Origin: Actinomycetota bacterium
GTDB taxonomy: Bacteria; Actinomycetota; Thermoleophilia; Solirubrobacterales; Solirubrobacteraceae
DNA length: 64,000 nucleotides
Direction of reading: 5' to 3'
NCBI GenBank assembly: GCA_018268595.1
Contig: JAFDWH010000009.1
Coordinates: 124,001-188,000, forward strand
Shown here: piece by piece, positions 1-8,972 of the stretch
Layout: the number at the start of each line of letters is the position of its first letter
How positions within the stretch are numbered: position 1 is the stretch's first letter
The notes under the pieces: model-generated
What the model was told of the DNA's origin: nothing
The model's database searches: none
Seen by the model: the letters and a program-made list of their open reading frames with translations, nothing else
Position numbers and translations under genes: made by a program

Positions 1-193
1 CGAGTGCCCGCTTGAGGCCGTCCTTCTTCTCCTCCGTCGAGAAGTACGGCGAGAAGAAGAACACGCGCAGGTCGCCGTTCTCGTCGAGCGCCCCGGCGAA
101 CTGCCCGAGCTGCTCGCGCACGAGGTCGAGCTTGTCCTGCTCCTTCGCGACCTCGAAGAGGGCGCGGGCGTAGACCTGGGCGATCTCCTCCAT
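1..193 (-). CDS. atpH: ATP synthase F1 delta subunit, N-terminal part (runs off the window)
   Basis: This is the start of the delta subunit, which joins the F1 head to the peripheral b-stalk of the F1Fo ATP synthase. The first 64 residues begin MEEIAQVYARALFEVAKEQ, the usual OSCP/delta N-terminal helix pair. The ATG lies three bases after the atpF stop, in the operon order b then delta. The rest of the gene lies outside the window. Confidence 0.9.
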   Translation of the reverse strand, partial: MEEIAQVYARALFEVAKEQDKLDLVREQLGQFAGALDENGDLRVFFFSPYFSTEEKKDGLKRAL

Positions 194-196
194 GGC

Positions 197-751
197 CTAG
201 TTCCGGCTCCCCTCGCCCGAGAGGGCGCTGAAGTCGAGCTCGGCGAGCGCGTCGTCGACGAGCCGGCGCTGGTCCGCGGGGTCGAGCGTCTTGCGCGTGA
301 CCTTCTCCGTCGCCATCACGGTCAGGTCGGCGACCTCGCGGCGGATCTCCTGCAGCGCGCGGCGCGTCTCCGCCTCGACGTCGCGCTTGGTCTGCTCGAG
401 CAGATCCTCGCGCTGCGCCTTCGCGGCGGCCAGCGACTCCTCCTTCGCGACCTCGCCGGCGCGCTCGGCTCTGGCGACGATCTCGTCCGCCTGCGCGCGC
501 GCGTCCGTCAGCCGCTGGCGGTAGTCGGCCAGCAGCTGGTCGGCCTCCGCGCGGGTGCGCTCGGCGGCGTCGATCGACTCCTCGATCGCGCGCTGGCGCT
601 TGTCGAGCGCGTCCCCGATCGCGGGGAACGCGTACTTGCGCAGGATGAAGAGCGTCACGAAGAACGCGAGCAGCAACCAGATCATCAGGCCCACGGAGGG
701 CGAGACGAGGAAGTTGCCGCTCTCCTCCGCGGCTGCGATGACGGGCGTCAT
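197..751 (-). CDS. atpF: ATP synthase Fo subunit b
   Basis: This 184-residue protein is the peripheral stalk of the ATP synthase. It has one N-terminal membrane helix at about residues 18-38, followed by a long charged helix rich in Ala, Glu and Arg (about 45-165) expected to form the b-b coiled coil and to bind delta. Length and layout are normal for subunit b. It lies between atpE and atpH with only a few bases on each side, so it is translated within the operon. Confidence 0.95.
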   Translation of the reverse strand: MTPVIAAAEESGNFLVSPSVGLMIWLLLAFFVTLFILRKYAFPAIGDALDKRQRAIEESIDAAERTRAEADQLLADYRQRLTDARAQADEIVARAERAGEVAKEESLAAAKAQREDLLEQTKRDVEAETRRALQEIRREVADLTVMATEKVTRKTLDPADQRRLVDDALAELDFSALSGEGSRN

Positions 752-755
752 GGCG

Positions 756-1040
756 CTAAGAGAGGAAGAACGCGATCAGGCCGAAGATGAAGGCGTAGAA
801 GACGATCGCCTCGGTCAGGGCGAAGCCGAGCCACTGGATGCTCGTGATCTCGTCGCGCATCTCCGGCTGACGCGTCACCGACTCGATGACCTTGCCGAAG
901 ATGTAGCCGACGCCGATGCCCGGACCGACGGTGCCGAGACCGGCGCCGACGCCCAGCGCGATCGCCTTGCCGGCCTTGCGGCCGATCGCCTCGTTCTCGG
1001 CGACCGTGGCGGCCAGCGTGTTGATGACGGAGAGGTCCAC
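756..1040 (-). CDS. atpE: ATP synthase Fo subunit c
   Basis: This is the rotor-ring subunit, 94 residues, forming a two-helix hairpin. Helix 1 carries the glycine-rich GVGAGLGTVGPGIGVGY stretch (about 30-46), the polar loop contains RQPE (57-60), and the ion-binding carboxylate in helix 2 is Glu77 in FALTEAIVF. A single carboxylate with no Na+-type Gln or Ser-Thr ligand set fits proton coupling, though that is an inference. The start codon is GTG. A 14-16 residue N-terminal extension precedes the first helix compared with minimal c subunits. Confidence 0.95.
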   Translation of the reverse strand: MDLSVINTLAATVAENEAIGRKAGKAIALGVGAGLGTVGPGIGVGYIFGKVIESVTRQPEMRDEITSIQWLGFALTEAIVFYAFIFGLIAFFLS

Positions 1041-1058
1041 AGCAGATCTCCTGTGTCG

Positions 1059-1961
1059 TTAGTGAGACTCGGCGACCGCGCCGCCGAGGTAGATGGCAGT
1101 GAGCGTGGCGAAGATGAACGCCTGGAGGGTGGCGACCAGGCCCACCTCGAAGAGGAAGAACGCGATCGCCATCGTGCCGGTGACGAGGCCGAGGATCACC
1201 GAGCCGGCGACCGCCAGGTTCAGCAGCACGACGAGCCCGCCGCCCATGAAGAGGATCAGCAGGTGGCCGGCGAGGATGTTCGCGAACAGACGGACGGAGA
1301 GCGAGACGAGCCGCACGAAGTGGGAGATGACCTCGATCACGAAGATCGGGCCGGCGGCGGCGCCCTCGACACCCGCGGGAATCCAGGACTTCATGTACCC
1401 GACCGGGCCCTTCGCGCGCACGCCCTCGACGTGGTAGCTGACCCACACGACCAGCGTCAGCGCGAGCGGGACGGACAGGTTCGCGGTCGCCGCGTAGAGC
1501 GACAACGACGGGATCTGCGCGCCGAAGATGTTCACCGTGTGCTCGGTGTTCGTCGGCAGCGGCAGGTAGCCGAGCATGTTCGAGAACCAGATGAAGAGGA
1601 ACAGCGCGCCGACGAACGGGAACCACTTCTTCGCCATCGCGTCGCTCATGTTCCCGCGCGTGATGTTGTCGCGCATGAGCGTGAACGCGGCCTCGACGGC
1701 CGTCTGCACGCGGTTCGGGCGCGCCTGCATGCGTCTCGCGATCCACACCATCGTGAAGCAGGTGAAGATCGCGGCCAAGATCACGTAGAAGACGGCCTTG
1801 TTGATCGAGAGGTCGAGGCCGCCGATGTGGATCGAGATCCATGGGTCGAGCTTGAACTCGTTCTGCGGCTTGAAGTTCTCGTTGACCTGGAGCGCCGAGG
1901 CGCTGGCAGGCGTCAGCAGCAGAACGAGCGGGGCGAGCGCCGCGAGCAGGCGGGCCTTCAT
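1059..1961 (-). CDS. atpB: ATP synthase Fo subunit a
   Basis: This is the stator channel subunit, 300 residues with about six membrane segments. The essential arginine is Arg224 in SLSVRLFANILAGH, and the partner residues Glu272 and Gln280 lie in FLFEVGLVATLQAF. The first about 23 residues look like a cleavable or uncleaved signal segment, ending in ASASA. The ATG at 1961 overlaps the stop of the atpI-like gene as ATGA, which fixes the start. A longer in-frame extension upstream is ignored because it would overlap that gene almost completely. Confidence 0.95.
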   Translation of the reverse strand: MKARLLAALAPLVLLLTPASASALQVNENFKPQNEFKLDPWISIHIGGLDLSINKAVFYVILAAIFTCFTMVWIARRMQARPNRVQTAVEAAFTLMRDNITRGNMSDAMAKKWFPFVGALFLFIWFSNMLGYLPLPTNTEHTVNIFGAQIPSLSLYAATANLSVPLALTLVVWVSYHVEGVRAKGPVGYMKSWIPAGVEGAAAGPIFVIEVISHFVRLVSLSVRLFANILAGHLLILFMGGGLVVLLNLAVAGSVILGLVTGTMAIAFFLFEVGLVATLQAFIFATLTAIYLGGAVAESH

Positions 1962-2323
1962 GGACGCGGGTTCTCCTTCTCGAACGGGCGCAGGATCATC
2001 TGCATGGTGAAGTAGACGGTGAAGAGGGCGATGAAGAGGACGGCGGCGGACAGGCCGGTCGCGCTGTCCGTGGCGGCTCCGACGGCGAAGATCGTAAGCG
2101 CTACGAGCCATCCGCGTCCGATCATCGAGCCGGCCATCAGCCCGACGGTCGTGCGCGCGTCGTGACTGGCGGCCGCGCGGCGCGCCGTGTAGTCCCCGAT
2201 CGCCCGCTGGGCCGCGTACGTGCCGGCGCCCGCGATCCATCCCACGAGCGGCAGGCCGGCGACCAGGAAGACCGGCAGCGCAAGCACGGCGAGCAGCAGG
2301 TCGAGGTAGCGCAGGACGATCAT
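1958..2323 (-). CDS. AtpI-like small membrane protein heading the atp operon
   Basis: This 121-residue protein has four predicted hydrophobic segments and sits immediately upstream of atpB, with an ATGA overlap. Position and topology match the ATP synthase protein I (AtpI) slot, whose members help assemble the c-ring or carry cations. The sequence itself is not a clear AtpI match, so the call rests on context. The ATG at 2323 is chosen because GAGGT lies about 11 bases upstream. A longer frame reaching 2359 or beyond would read back towards the leader hairpin. Confidence 0.6.
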   Translation of the reverse strand: MIVLRYLDLLLAVLALPVFLVAGLPLVGWIAGAGTYAAQRAIGDYTARRAAASHDARTTVGLMAGSMIGRGWLVALTIFAVGAATDSATGLSAAVLFIALFTVYFTMQMILRPFEKENPRP

Positions 2324-2415
2324 CGGATCAGCTGACCTCGGTGCGTGCGTAGCAGTCATCTGGCTGCCGTTCGGGCTGGTTGGGGGGACACATGAAGGGC
2401 GTTGCCGCCGGATGC

Positions 2416-2441
2416 AAAAAGCCCGCACCGGGCGGCGCGGG
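2416..2441 (-). terminator. Hairpin with T tract in the atp leader
   Basis: On the minus strand the arms CCCGCGCC and GGTGCGGG (8 bp with one G-U pair, loop GCCC) are followed by CTTTTTG. This is a textbook intrinsic terminator. It lies 126 bp beyond the wecA-like stop and 93 bp before the AtpI-like start. It could end the upstream operon, but a promoter-like sequence lies upstream of it, so it may instead act inside the atp leader. Confidence 0.75.
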
Positions 2442-2489
2442 ACTGCCGCGAACCTGAAGATGTCCTCCATGAGCTCGCGGGCTGCGGCA

Positions 2490-2519
2490 AGTGTACAGAA
2501 TCTCGCGCGCTTGTAACAA
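2490..2519 (-). promoter_or_regulatory. Candidate promoter of the atp operon
   Basis: On the minus strand a TTGTTA -35 box is followed after 18 bases by TACACT as a -10 box. This is the best sigma-70-type match in the 243-bp gap before the ATP synthase genes. A transcript from here would carry a leader of about 160 nt that includes the T-tract hairpin. Confidence 0.5.
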
Positions 2520-2566
2520 CATTGTGACACCCGCCACACGCGGCGCGCGGCCGCTCGGACCGTCCT

Positions 2567-3745
2567 TCAGCGCTTGCGCTCCGGCTCGAGCGCCGGGAAC
2601 TCACCCGTCTCCAGCTCGCGCTCGACCCGCTCGACGATCTCGTGCTCGGTCGTGTCCGGGTCGGCACGGCGCAGCTGCCACGCGCGCAGCCGCTTGAGCT
2701 TGAGGATCTCCAGCACGACGACGAGGTAGACGCTCGCCGCCAGCACCAGCAGGAACAGCGCACCCATCACCAGCGACCAGCCGAGTCTGAAGTGCCCGTG
2801 GTTGTCCGAGTACGGGATGAAGCGCATCGCCACCGCCAAGCCGGCCAGCAAAAACGTCCAGGCGTACAGGTACAGCACCGTGCGCCGCTGGCTGAAGCCG
2901 ATGCGCGCCATGCGGTGGTGGAAGTGGTGCGCGTCCGCCGACCAGGGCGCGCGTCTGTACTTGAGCCGCCGCGCGACGACGAAGCTCGTGTCGAGGAACG
3001 GCACCGCGAGGATCGCGAGCGGGCCGACGAGCGCGATCAACGCGTTCGTCTTGAGCGAGCCCTGCACCGCCGTGCAGCCGAGCAGGTAGCCGAGCAGCAG
3101 CGCGCCGCAGTCGCCCATGAAGACCGACGCCGGGTGGAAGTTGTGGACCAGGAAGCCGAGCGCCGCGCCCGCGACGATCGCCGCCAGCACGCCGGCGCTC
3201 GTGCGCCCGAGGTCGAACGCGATGATCGCGAAGGCGACCGCGCTGATCGCGCAGACGCCCGCGGCGAGGCCGTCGACGCCGTCGGAGAAGTTCACGACGT
3301 TCATCAGGCCGACCATGCCGACGACGGTGAGGACCCCGCCCCAGGCGGAGCCGAAGTCGAGCGCGCCGGCGAACGGCAGCGTGATGTGCTCGACACGCAC
3401 GCCGGCCAGCACGGGGATCAGCGCAGCCGCGACCTGCCCGACGAGCTTCACGCCCGGCGACAGCTCGCGCGTGTCGTCGACGGCGCCGACGGCGGCGATC
3501 AGCGCGGCGCCGAGCAGGATGCCGACCGTCTGGCGGTCGAGCGGCAGCCACAGCAGCGCGGCCGCCAGCACGCCCGCGAGGATCGCCAGCCCGCCGAGCA
3601 GCGGCGTCCTGCGCAGCGCCAGGCCGCGCTCGCGCGGCTCGTCGACCGCGCCGACGCGGGCCGCGAGCCGCGCCACGAGCGGCGTCAGCAGCGCCGCCAC
3701 GGCGAGCGCGACGAGGAAGCCCCAGAGCGCGTCGATCTCGCTCAC
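2567..3745 (-). CDS. wecA: UDP-GlcNAc-type: undecaprenyl-phosphate sugar-1-phosphate transferase (WecA/TagO family)
   Basis: This polytopic enzyme of 392 residues transfers a sugar-1-phosphate from a UDP-sugar to undecaprenyl phosphate, the first step of teichoic acid, arabinogalactan or other envelope glycan synthesis. Family motifs are present: VDD at 89-91 (metal-binding Asp pair), NVVNFSDGVDGLA at about 149-161, and the cytoplasmic HHFHHR motif near residue 277 that separates WecA/TagO from MraY. It starts with GTG and is last in the rpmE to glyA operon, 40 bp after glyA. The same pairing of prfA, prmC, tsaC and wecA is common in actinobacteria next to the atp operon. Confidence 0.9.
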   Translation of the reverse strand: MSEIDALWGFLVALAVAALLTPLVARLAARVGAVDEPRERGLALRRTPLLGGLAILAGVLAAALLWLPLDRQTVGILLGAALIAAVGAVDDTRELSPGVKLVGQVAAALIPVLAGVRVEHITLPFAGALDFGSAWGGVLTVVGMVGLMNVVNFSDGVDGLAAGVCAISAVAFAIIAFDLGRTSAGVLAAIVAGAALGFLVHNFHPASVFMGDCGALLLGYLLGCTAVQGSLKTNALIALVGPLAILAVPFLDTSFVVARRLKYRRAPWSADAHHFHHRMARIGFSQRRTVLYLYAWTFLLAGLAVAMRFIPYSDNHGHFRLGWSLVMGALFLLVLAASVYLVVVLEILKLKRLRAWQLRRADPDTTEHEIVERVERELETGEFPALEPERKR

Positions 3746-3785
3746 GGACGCATCCTGACACGCGCCGCGGCGCGCGCCGCCGGCG

Positions 3786-5075
3786 CTATACCGCCGCGGC
3801 GGCGGTCAGGTGCGGGTAGAGCGGGTAGCGCTCGGCGATCGTCCGCACGCGCTCGGCCAGCTCGTCGCGGCGCTGCTCGAAGCCGGGCTGCAAGGCGGCG
3901 GCGAGGATGCGCCCGATCTCGGTGAAGTCATCGACCTGGACGCCGCGCGTCGCGAGCGCCGGCGTCCCGATCCGCAGGCCGCTGGAGACCATCGGCGGCC
4001 GCGGGTCGAACGGGACGGCGTTGCGGTTGACGGTGATGCCGATCTCGTGCAGGCGGTCCTCCCCCTGCTGCCCGTCGAGCTCGGACTCGCGCAGGTCGAC
4101 GAGGATCAGGTGCACGTCGGTGCCGCCGGTGAGGACGGAGGCGCCCGCGCCGGCCTGCAGGACCTCTGTCGCCAGCGCCCGCGCCCCGTCGAGCGTGCGC
4201 TGCTGGCGCTCCTTGAAGGCGTCGCTCATCGCGATCTTGAACGCGACCGCCTTGCCGGCGATCACGTGCTCCAGCGGCCCGCCCTGCTGGCCGGGGAAGA
4301 TCGCCGAGTCGATCTTTCTCTGATGCTCGGCCTTGCAGAGGATCAAGCCGCCGCGCCCGCCGCCGATCGTCTTGTGCGTCGTGCTGGTGACGACGTCCGC
4401 GTGCGGCACCGGGCTCGGATGCAGCCCCGCGGCGACGAGCCCGGCGAAGTGCGCCATGTCGACCATCAGCAGCGCGCCGACCTCGTCGGCGATCGCGCGG
4501 AAGCGCGCGAAGTCGAGCTGTCGGGGGTAGGCGGACCAGCCGGCGAGCAGCAGCTTCGGCCTGCGCTCGCGGGCGATGCGCGCGACCTCGTCCATGTCGA
4601 TCAGGCTCGTCTCGCGGTCGACCTGGTAGGACGCGATGTCGTACAGCCGACCCGAGACGTTGATTCTCATCCCATGCGTGAGGTGGCCGCCGTGCGCCAG
4701 CTCGAGCCCCATGATCGTGTCGCCCGGCTGCAGCAGCGCGTGGTAGACGGCCGTGTTGGCCTGTGCCCCCGAATGCGGCTGCACGTTCGCATGGTCGGCC
4801 CCGAACAGCTCCTTCGCGCGGTCGATCGCGAGCTGCTCGGCGACGTCGACCCACTCGCAGCCGCCGTAGTAGCGCCGGCCCGGATAGCCCTCCGCGTACT
4901 TGTTCGTCAGCACGCTGCCCTGGCACTCCAGCACCGCCTGCGGCACGAAGTTCTCGGAGGCGATCATCTCCAGCGTCCGCTGCTGACGCTCCAGCTCCTT
5001 CGCCAGCACGTCCGCGATCTCCGGATCGAGGTCGGCCAGCGGGCGGGTGAAGTAGTCGGGCGGCAGCTCGGTCAT
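3786..5075 (-). CDS. glyA: Serine hydroxymethyltransferase
   Basis: This PLP enzyme of 429 residues interconverts serine and glycine with tetrahydrofolate as one-carbon carrier. The internal aldimine lysine is Lys235 in [12 protein letters not shown], and the cofactor-pyridine Asp206 lies in VDMAHFAG. The N-terminal [10 protein letters not shown] and the tyrosine pair in RRYYGGCE are also standard. The ATG at 5075 overlaps the rpiB stop as ATGA, so the long in-frame extension upstream is rejected. Confidence 0.97.
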   Translation of the reverse strand: MTELPPDYFTRPLADLDPEIADVLAKELERQQRTLEMIASENFVPQAVLECQGSVLTNKYAEGYPGRRYYGGCEWVDVAEQLAIDRAKELFGADHANVQPHSGAQANTAVYHALLQPGDTIMGLELAHGGHLTHGMRINVSGRLYDIASYQVDRETSLIDMDEVARIARERRPKLLLAGWSAYPRQLDFARFRAIADEVGALLMVDMAHFAGLVAAGLHPSPVPHADVVTSTTHKTIGGGRGGLILCKAEHQRKIDSAIFPGQQGGPLEHVIAGKAVAFKIAMSDAFKERQQRTLDGARALATEVLQAGAGASVLTGGTDVHLILVDLRESELDGQQGEDRLHEIGITVNRNAVPFDPRPPMVSSGLRIGTPALATRGVQVDDFTEIGRILAAALQPGFEQRRDELAERVRTIAERYPLYPHLTAAAAV

Positions 5076-5536
5076 GCGGGGGTCTCCGTCGCGCCGGCGG
5101 CGCTCTCGATTGCGGTGATCTGATCCACGCGGCGCGCGTGCCGGCCGCCGTCGAAGTCGGTCGTGAGGAACGTCGCGACGATCGCGTCGGCGGTGGCCGG
5201 GTCGAGGCGCGCGCCGGACAGCGTGACGACGTTCGCGTCGTTGTGGCGGCGGGCCATCTCGGCCTCGTCCGCGTCGTGCGCGTTCACGGCGCGAACGCCC
5301 GGCAGCTTGTTCGCGACGATCGCGACGCCGTTGCCGGAGCCGCACACGAGCACCCCGCGCTCGGCCTCCCCATCGGCGACCGCGCGCGCCGCCCGCTCGG
5401 CGAAGCCGGGATAGTCGACCGACTCGGTGGAGTCGGTGCCGAGGTCGGCGACCTCGTGGCCGGCGGCGGCGAGCGACGCGGCGAGGTGGTCCTTGAGCGG
5501 GAAGCCGGCGTGGTCGGAGGCGAGCGCGATCCTCAT
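5072..5536 (-). CDS. rpiB: Ribose-5-phosphate isomerase B, first copy
   Basis: This 154-residue RpiB/LacAB-family protein interconverts ribose 5-phosphate and ribulose 5-phosphate. It has the DHAG motif (Asp8, His9), the CGSGNG anion loop with Cys65, and RRHNDAN with His98. All residues expected for a true RpiB are present. It overlaps both neighbours, tsaC upstream and glyA downstream, by four bases, so the three are translationally coupled. A second, more diverged copy lies at 62485-62967. Confidence 0.92.
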   Translation of the reverse strand: MRIALASDHAGFPLKDHLAASLAAAGHEVADLGTDSTESVDYPGFAERAARAVADGEAERGVLVCGSGNGVAIVANKLPGVRAVNAHDADEAEMARRHNDANVVTLSGARLDPATADAIVATFLTTDFDGGRHARRVDQITAIESAAGATETPA

Positions 5537-6147
5537 GGGCGGCCGACGATACCAAGCGCCCTGGCGACCTTCGCGGCCGGCAGCGCGCCCTCGCGGACGA
5601 TGCTCCACGCGCCGGTGTCCTCGAAGCGCTGCAGGTCGATCACGGTCGAGGGCGTGCCGGGGAGCGGGCCGGCGTCCAGCACGAGGTCGGCTCTGGCGCG
5701 GATATCCTCGGGGACCTCCTCCAACCGCTTCGCATCCGCTCCCCCGGCGTGGTTGGCGCTCGACTGGAGGACCACGAGGGGGACGGTCTGGAGCTGCGGC
5801 GCGAGCGGGATGCGCATCCCCAGCGCTCCCCCCTCCCCAGCCCGCCCGGCTGCGAGTGGAAACCGACGACGTGGGTTCGGAACGAGCAACGTGACACGGC
5901 CCGGGGCAAGCGCTTCGACGGCGGCACGCGTGCGAGGCCCCAGTTCCGGCAGCGCTTCCAACGCCCGCGCCTGGTCGAACCACATCACCGCCGCCGGCTT
6001 GTCGGCCGGACGGCCCTTGAGCGCATAGAGCTTGGCGACCGCCGCCGGGCTCTCCGGATCGCACGCGAGCCCGTAGACCGTGTCGGCCGGGAACACGACG
6101 ACGCCGCCGCGCTCGATGCACGCGACGAAGGCGTCCGCGTCGCTCAT
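5533..6147 (-). CDS. tsaC: L-threonylcarbamoyladenylate synthase (Sua5/YrdC/TsaC family)
   Basis: This 204-residue protein makes threonylcarbamoyl-AMP from threonine, bicarbonate and ATP for the t6A37 modification of ANN-decoding tRNAs. The family signatures are [11 protein letters not shown] near residue 20, [12 protein letters not shown] near 44 and SSANHAGG near 127. It is the short TsaC form, without the Sua5 C-terminal domain. It overlaps prmC and rpiB by four bases each. Confidence 0.92.
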   Translation of the reverse strand: MSDADAFVACIERGGVVVFPADTVYGLACDPESPAAVAKLYALKGRPADKPAAVMWFDQARALEALPELGPRTRAAVEALAPGRVTLLVPNPRRRFPLAAGRAGEGGALGMRIPLAPQLQTVPLVVLQSSANHAGGADAKRLEEVPEDIRARADLVLDAGPLPGTPSTVIDLQRFEDTGAWSIVREGALPAAKVARALGIVGRP

Positions 6148-6986
6148 CGCCGCCCCACCACCACGCGCTCGATCCCGGCGAGGTCGCTGTGCAGCTCCAC
6201 GCGCATGCCGGCTCTGCGCAGCAGCTCCCCCACCGCTCCTGCCTGACCGGCGCCGACCTCGAAGGCGACGAACGGCGCGCGCGCCGCGGCGGCCGGCACG
6301 AGGCGGCGCAGCACGTCGAGCCCGTCGGGGCCGGCGAACAGCGCGGGCCCCGGCTCGTGCGCGAGCTCCGGCGGCAGCTCCGCGCGGTCGGCCACGTACG
6401 GCGGGTTGGACAGGACCGCGTCGAGCGGATCGCGGTCGAGCGGCGCGAGCAGGTCGCCGTGCGCGAACGTCACGTCGAGCCGGAGCGCCCGCGCGTTCGC
6501 CCGCGCGATCGCGAGCGCGTCCTCGCTCGCGTCGGTGGCGATCACCTCCAGGTCCGGCCGCTCGTGCTTGAGCGCGAGCGCCACCGCTCCGCTGCCGGTG
6601 CCGACGTCGGCGACGCGCGCGCCGCGCGGCAGGCCGAGCGCGACCTCGACCAGCAGCTCGGTCTCGGGGCGCGGCACGAGCACGCGCGGGTCTACGGCCA
6701 GCTCGATGTGCCGGAAGGCCCGCATGCCGAGCAGGTAGGCGACCGGCTCGCGCGCGCGGCGGCGCCGCAGCAGCTCGGCGAAGCGGTCCGACTCCGCCAG
6801 CGTCAGCTCGCGCTCGGGCGCGAGGTGCAGCTGCGTGCGCGTGGCGCCGAGCGCGTCGGCCAGCAGCAGCTCGGCGTCGAGGCGCGGCGTGTCGCAGCCG
6901 GCGTCGCGCAGCTCCGCCGTCGCGATCGCGAGCGACATGCGCACCGACGGGCCGGCCGCGAACTCCACGGCGGACGGGTCAGGCAA
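6144..6986 (-). CDS. prmC: Release factor glutamine N5-methyltransferase
   Basis: PrmC methylates the glutamine of the GGQ motif in release factors, and here it directly follows its substrate gene prfA. The N-terminal helical domain occupies about residues 17-100 ([16 protein letters not shown]). It is followed by the SAM fold with [11 protein letters not shown] at 127-137 and the catalytic NPPY at 194-197. The start is uncertain. A TTG at 6986 with AGGCGG just upstream overlaps prfA by eight bases, and GTG at 6968 or ATG at 6938 are alternatives. All keep the catalytic domain intact. Confidence 0.92.
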   Translation of the reverse strand: MPDPSAVEFAAGPSVRMSLAIATAELRDAGCDTPRLDAELLLADALGATRTQLHLAPERELTLAESDRFAELLRRRRAREPVAYLLGMRAFRHIELAVDPRVLVPRPETELLVEVALGLPRGARVADVGTGSGAVALALKHERPDLEVIATDASEDALAIARANARALRLDVTFAHGDLLAPLDRDPLDAVLSNPPYVADRAELPPELAHEPGPALFAGPDGLDVLRRLVPAAAARAPFVAFEVGAGQAGAVGELLRRAGMRVELHSDLAGIERVVVGRR

Positions 6987-8025
6987 CCGCCTGCGCCTCG
7001 AGCCGGCGGCGCTTCTCGTCGTCCTGCAGGGCGGCCGTCAGCTCGTCCACCTCGCCGCCGAGGACGGCGTCGATGTTGTGGACGGTGAGCTTGATGCGGT
7101 GGTCCGTCACGCGGCCCTGAGGGAAGTTGTACGTGCGGATCTTCTCGGCGCGTTCGCCCGAGCCGACCTGCGCGAGGCGGTCGGCGGCGAGCGCGGCCTG
7201 CTGCTCGGCGAGCGCCCTCTCGTACAGGCGCGCGCGCAGGACGCGCATCGCCTTCTCGCGGTTCTGGAGCTGCGACTTCTCGTCCTGCATCGAGACGACG
7301 ATGCCGCTCGGCCTGTGCGTGATGCGCACCGCTGAGTCCGTCGTGTTGACCGACTGGCCGCCCGGGCCGCTGCTCCTGTAGACGTCGATCTGCAGGTCGG
7401 ACTCGTTGATCTCGACGTCGACATCCTCGGCCTCCGGCAGCACCGCGACGGTGGCGGTGGAGGTGTGGATGCGGCCCTGCGTCTCCGTCTCCGGCACGCG
7501 CTGGACGCGGTGCGTGCCGCCCTCGTACTTGAAGACGCTGTAGGCCCCGGAGCCCTTGATCGCGAAGCTGTACTGGCCGTCGCCCTCGGACAGCGCCTCC
7601 GTCTCGAAGCCCTTGCGCTCCGCGTAGCGGTTGAGCATGCGATAGAGGTCGCCGGCGAACAGGCCCGCCTCGTCGCCGCCCGCGCCCGGACGGATCTCGA
7701 CGATCACGTTCTTCTCGTCGTTCGGGTCGGGCTCGACCATCGCGAGGCGGATCTCCTCGTCGAGCGCCTCGATCCTCGCGTGGGCCTCGGCGGCCATCTC
7801 GCGCAGCTCCGGGTCGTCCCCGTCCTCGAGCAGCTCCCGCGCGCCGGCCTCGTCGTCGACCGCGCGGCGCCACTCCTGCGCCAGCTTCGCGGCCTGCTCC
7901 AGGCTCGCGTACTCCCGCCCCACCTCGGCGTAGCGCTCGCGGTTCCCGATCACGTCGGGATCCGCCATCTGGCGCTCCAGCTCCGCGAAGCGGGCTTCGA
8001 TCTGTTCGACGAGCTGCTCGATCAT
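6979..8025 (-). CDS. prfA: Peptide chain release factor 1
   Basis: This 348-residue class I release factor recognises UAA and UAG. The GGQ catalytic motif is at 222-224 within [14 protein letters not shown]. The codon-recognition tripeptide is PET at 178-180, in [14 protein letters not shown]. The PxT form marks RF1 rather than RF2, which has SPF. Its ATG overlaps the upstream AbiEi/DUF559 gene stop as ATGA, so translation of this essential gene appears coupled to that accessory-looking gene. Confidence 0.97.
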   Translation of the reverse strand: MIEQLVEQIEARFAELERQMADPDVIGNRERYAEVGREYASLEQAAKLAQEWRRAVDDEAGARELLEDGDDPELREMAAEAHARIEALDEEIRLAMVEPDPNDEKNVIVEIRPGAGGDEAGLFAGDLYRMLNRYAERKGFETEALSEGDGQYSFAIKGSGAYSVFKYEGGTHRVQRVPETETQGRIHTSTATVAVLPEAEDVDVEINESDLQIDVYRSSGPGGQSVNTTDSAVRITHRPSGIVVSMQDEKSQLQNREKAMRVLRARLYERALAEQQAALAADRLAQVGSGERAEKIRTYNFPQGRVTDHRIKLTVHNIDAVLGGEVDELTAALQDDEKRRRLEAQAVA

Positions 8026-8933
8026 GGTGCGAGTCCGAGTCTACGCAGGGTCTCGACCACCGCGTCGGGCCGGTGGATCACCTGGCGGTGCGTGAAGCGG
8101 ACGACGCGCCAGCCGGCGGCGGTCAGCGTCGCGTCCCGCTCGCGGTCGCGCTCGAACGCGTCGCGGGTGTGGTGGTGGGCCCAGCCGTCCAGCTCGACGG
8201 CGATGCGCTGGGCCGGCCAAGTGGCGTCGATCTTGAAGCCCTCCACGTACGCGTTGATCTCCGGACTCGGCAGGCCGTTGTCGTGCACCAGTCGGTGAAC
8301 GGCATCCTCGAGGATGGAGTCGGTGGCGGAGAGCCCGAGCGTGGCGTGCTCCTCGATGGCCGCGCTCAGTGCTCTGTGGCCTCGGCCGGTGCGGCCCCGT
8401 GTGCGGGCCATGGCGGCCTGGACTTGGTTGAGGTCGAAGGTGCGCTGGCGCTCCGCCTCCTTGATGGCCTTCGCGAGGTGGTCGCGCGGGACCTGGCCGG
8501 CGAGGTCCACGAGCGTGCGCGCCACGGTGGTGACGGGGATGCCGCTCACCGTCGTGACGTCGTCGGCATCGAGGACACGCGTGCGGTGGAGCTGGAGCTT
8601 CGCGCTCGACCTCGCGCGCCCGGTCGTCGCGACGTCGATGCGCGCGTGGTTCGCGGGGCGCAGGCCGTGCAGCCCCGCCGCGTCGCGGTGGCTCAGGACG
8701 GCGCCGGGCCCGGCGGCCAGCACCGCGGCGAGCCAGTGGCCCTCGCTGCGGAGTCTGGCATGCCCGACGGCGTAGACGCCGGGGTGGAGCGTCAGCAGGC
8801 GCCCCGCGCGAACGCGGTCGGCGATCTGCTTCCGCGACAGTCCTGCATCGAGGAGCTGGCCACGGGAGACCACCCCCCACTGTCTCGCCGCCAACGCCGC
8901 GATCACGCGATCTGTGTCCTTTTGGGTCCCCAT
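8022..8933 (-). CDS. AbiEi-like winged-helix protein fused to a DUF559 endonuclease-like domain
   Basis: This 303-residue protein has an N-terminal winged-helix domain (about 8-75, [18 protein letters not shown] and PGVYAVGH) of the AbiEi antitoxin/regulator type. Its C-terminal segment (about 220-295) has the DUF559 pattern of Vsr-like nuclease folds: IDATWP, then [11 protein letters not shown], then [19 protein letters not shown]. No AbiEii-type nucleotidyltransferase toxin lies nearby. Such proteins are numerous in Thermoleophilia and have no established function. It sits inside a housekeeping operon, overlapping prfA by four bases, and its start codon lies in the loop of a nested inverted repeat. 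Confidence 0.8.
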   Translation of the reverse strand: MGTQKDTDRVIAALAARQWGVVSRGQLLDAGLSRKQIADRVRAGRLLTLHPGVYAVGHARLRSEGHWLAAVLAAGPGAVLSHRDAAGLHGLRPANHARIDVATTGRARSSAKLQLHRTRVLDADDVTTVSGIPVTTVARTLVDLAGQVPRDHLAKAIKEAERQRTFDLNQVQAAMARTRGRTGRGHRALSAAIEEHATLGLSATDSILEDAVHRLVHDNGLPSPEINAYVEGFKIDATWPAQRIAVELDGWAHHHTRDAFERDRERDATLTAAGWRVVRFTHRQVIHRPDAVVETLRRLGLAP

Positions 8934-8952
8934 GAGGGACCCTGAGGGACAC
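8914..8952 (-). repeat. Nested inverted repeat centred on the AbiEi/DUF559 start codon
   Basis: Inner arms GGGTCCC and GGGACCC (7 bp) are separated by five bases that contain the ATG. Outer arms GTGTCC and GGACAC (6 bp) enclose them. As RNA it would bury the start codon in a hairpin. As DNA it is a dyad-symmetric operator candidate for the winged-helix protein encoded downstream. AbiEi proteins are known to bind inverted repeats at their own promoter. Confidence 0.75.
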
Positions 8953-8972
8953 AGCTCGGGCGGTTCGCCCCG

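Noticed and set aside
555-2015. A 486-codon open frame on the plus strand opposite atpF, atpE and atpB, and similar long frames opposite many other genes (for example 2642-3925, 15281-17563, 49995-51263)
   Set aside because: These are mirror frames produced by strong G/C at third codon positions. They have Arg/Asp/Glu/Gln-rich low-complexity translations and no recognisable domain, while the opposite strand encodes clear families.
5072-6121. N-terminal extensions of rpiB, glyA, atpB, meaB, ABC ATPase, photolyase and etfA suggested by longer open frames
   Set aside because: The extensions run through coding sequence of a neighbouring gene in another frame and have shadow-like composition. ATGA or GTGA overlaps or family start motifs mark the true starts.
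8022-8933. Complete type IV AbiE toxin-antitoxin system
   Set aside because: No AbiEii nucleotidyltransferase toxin gene is adjacent. The neighbours are prfA and DUF1385.
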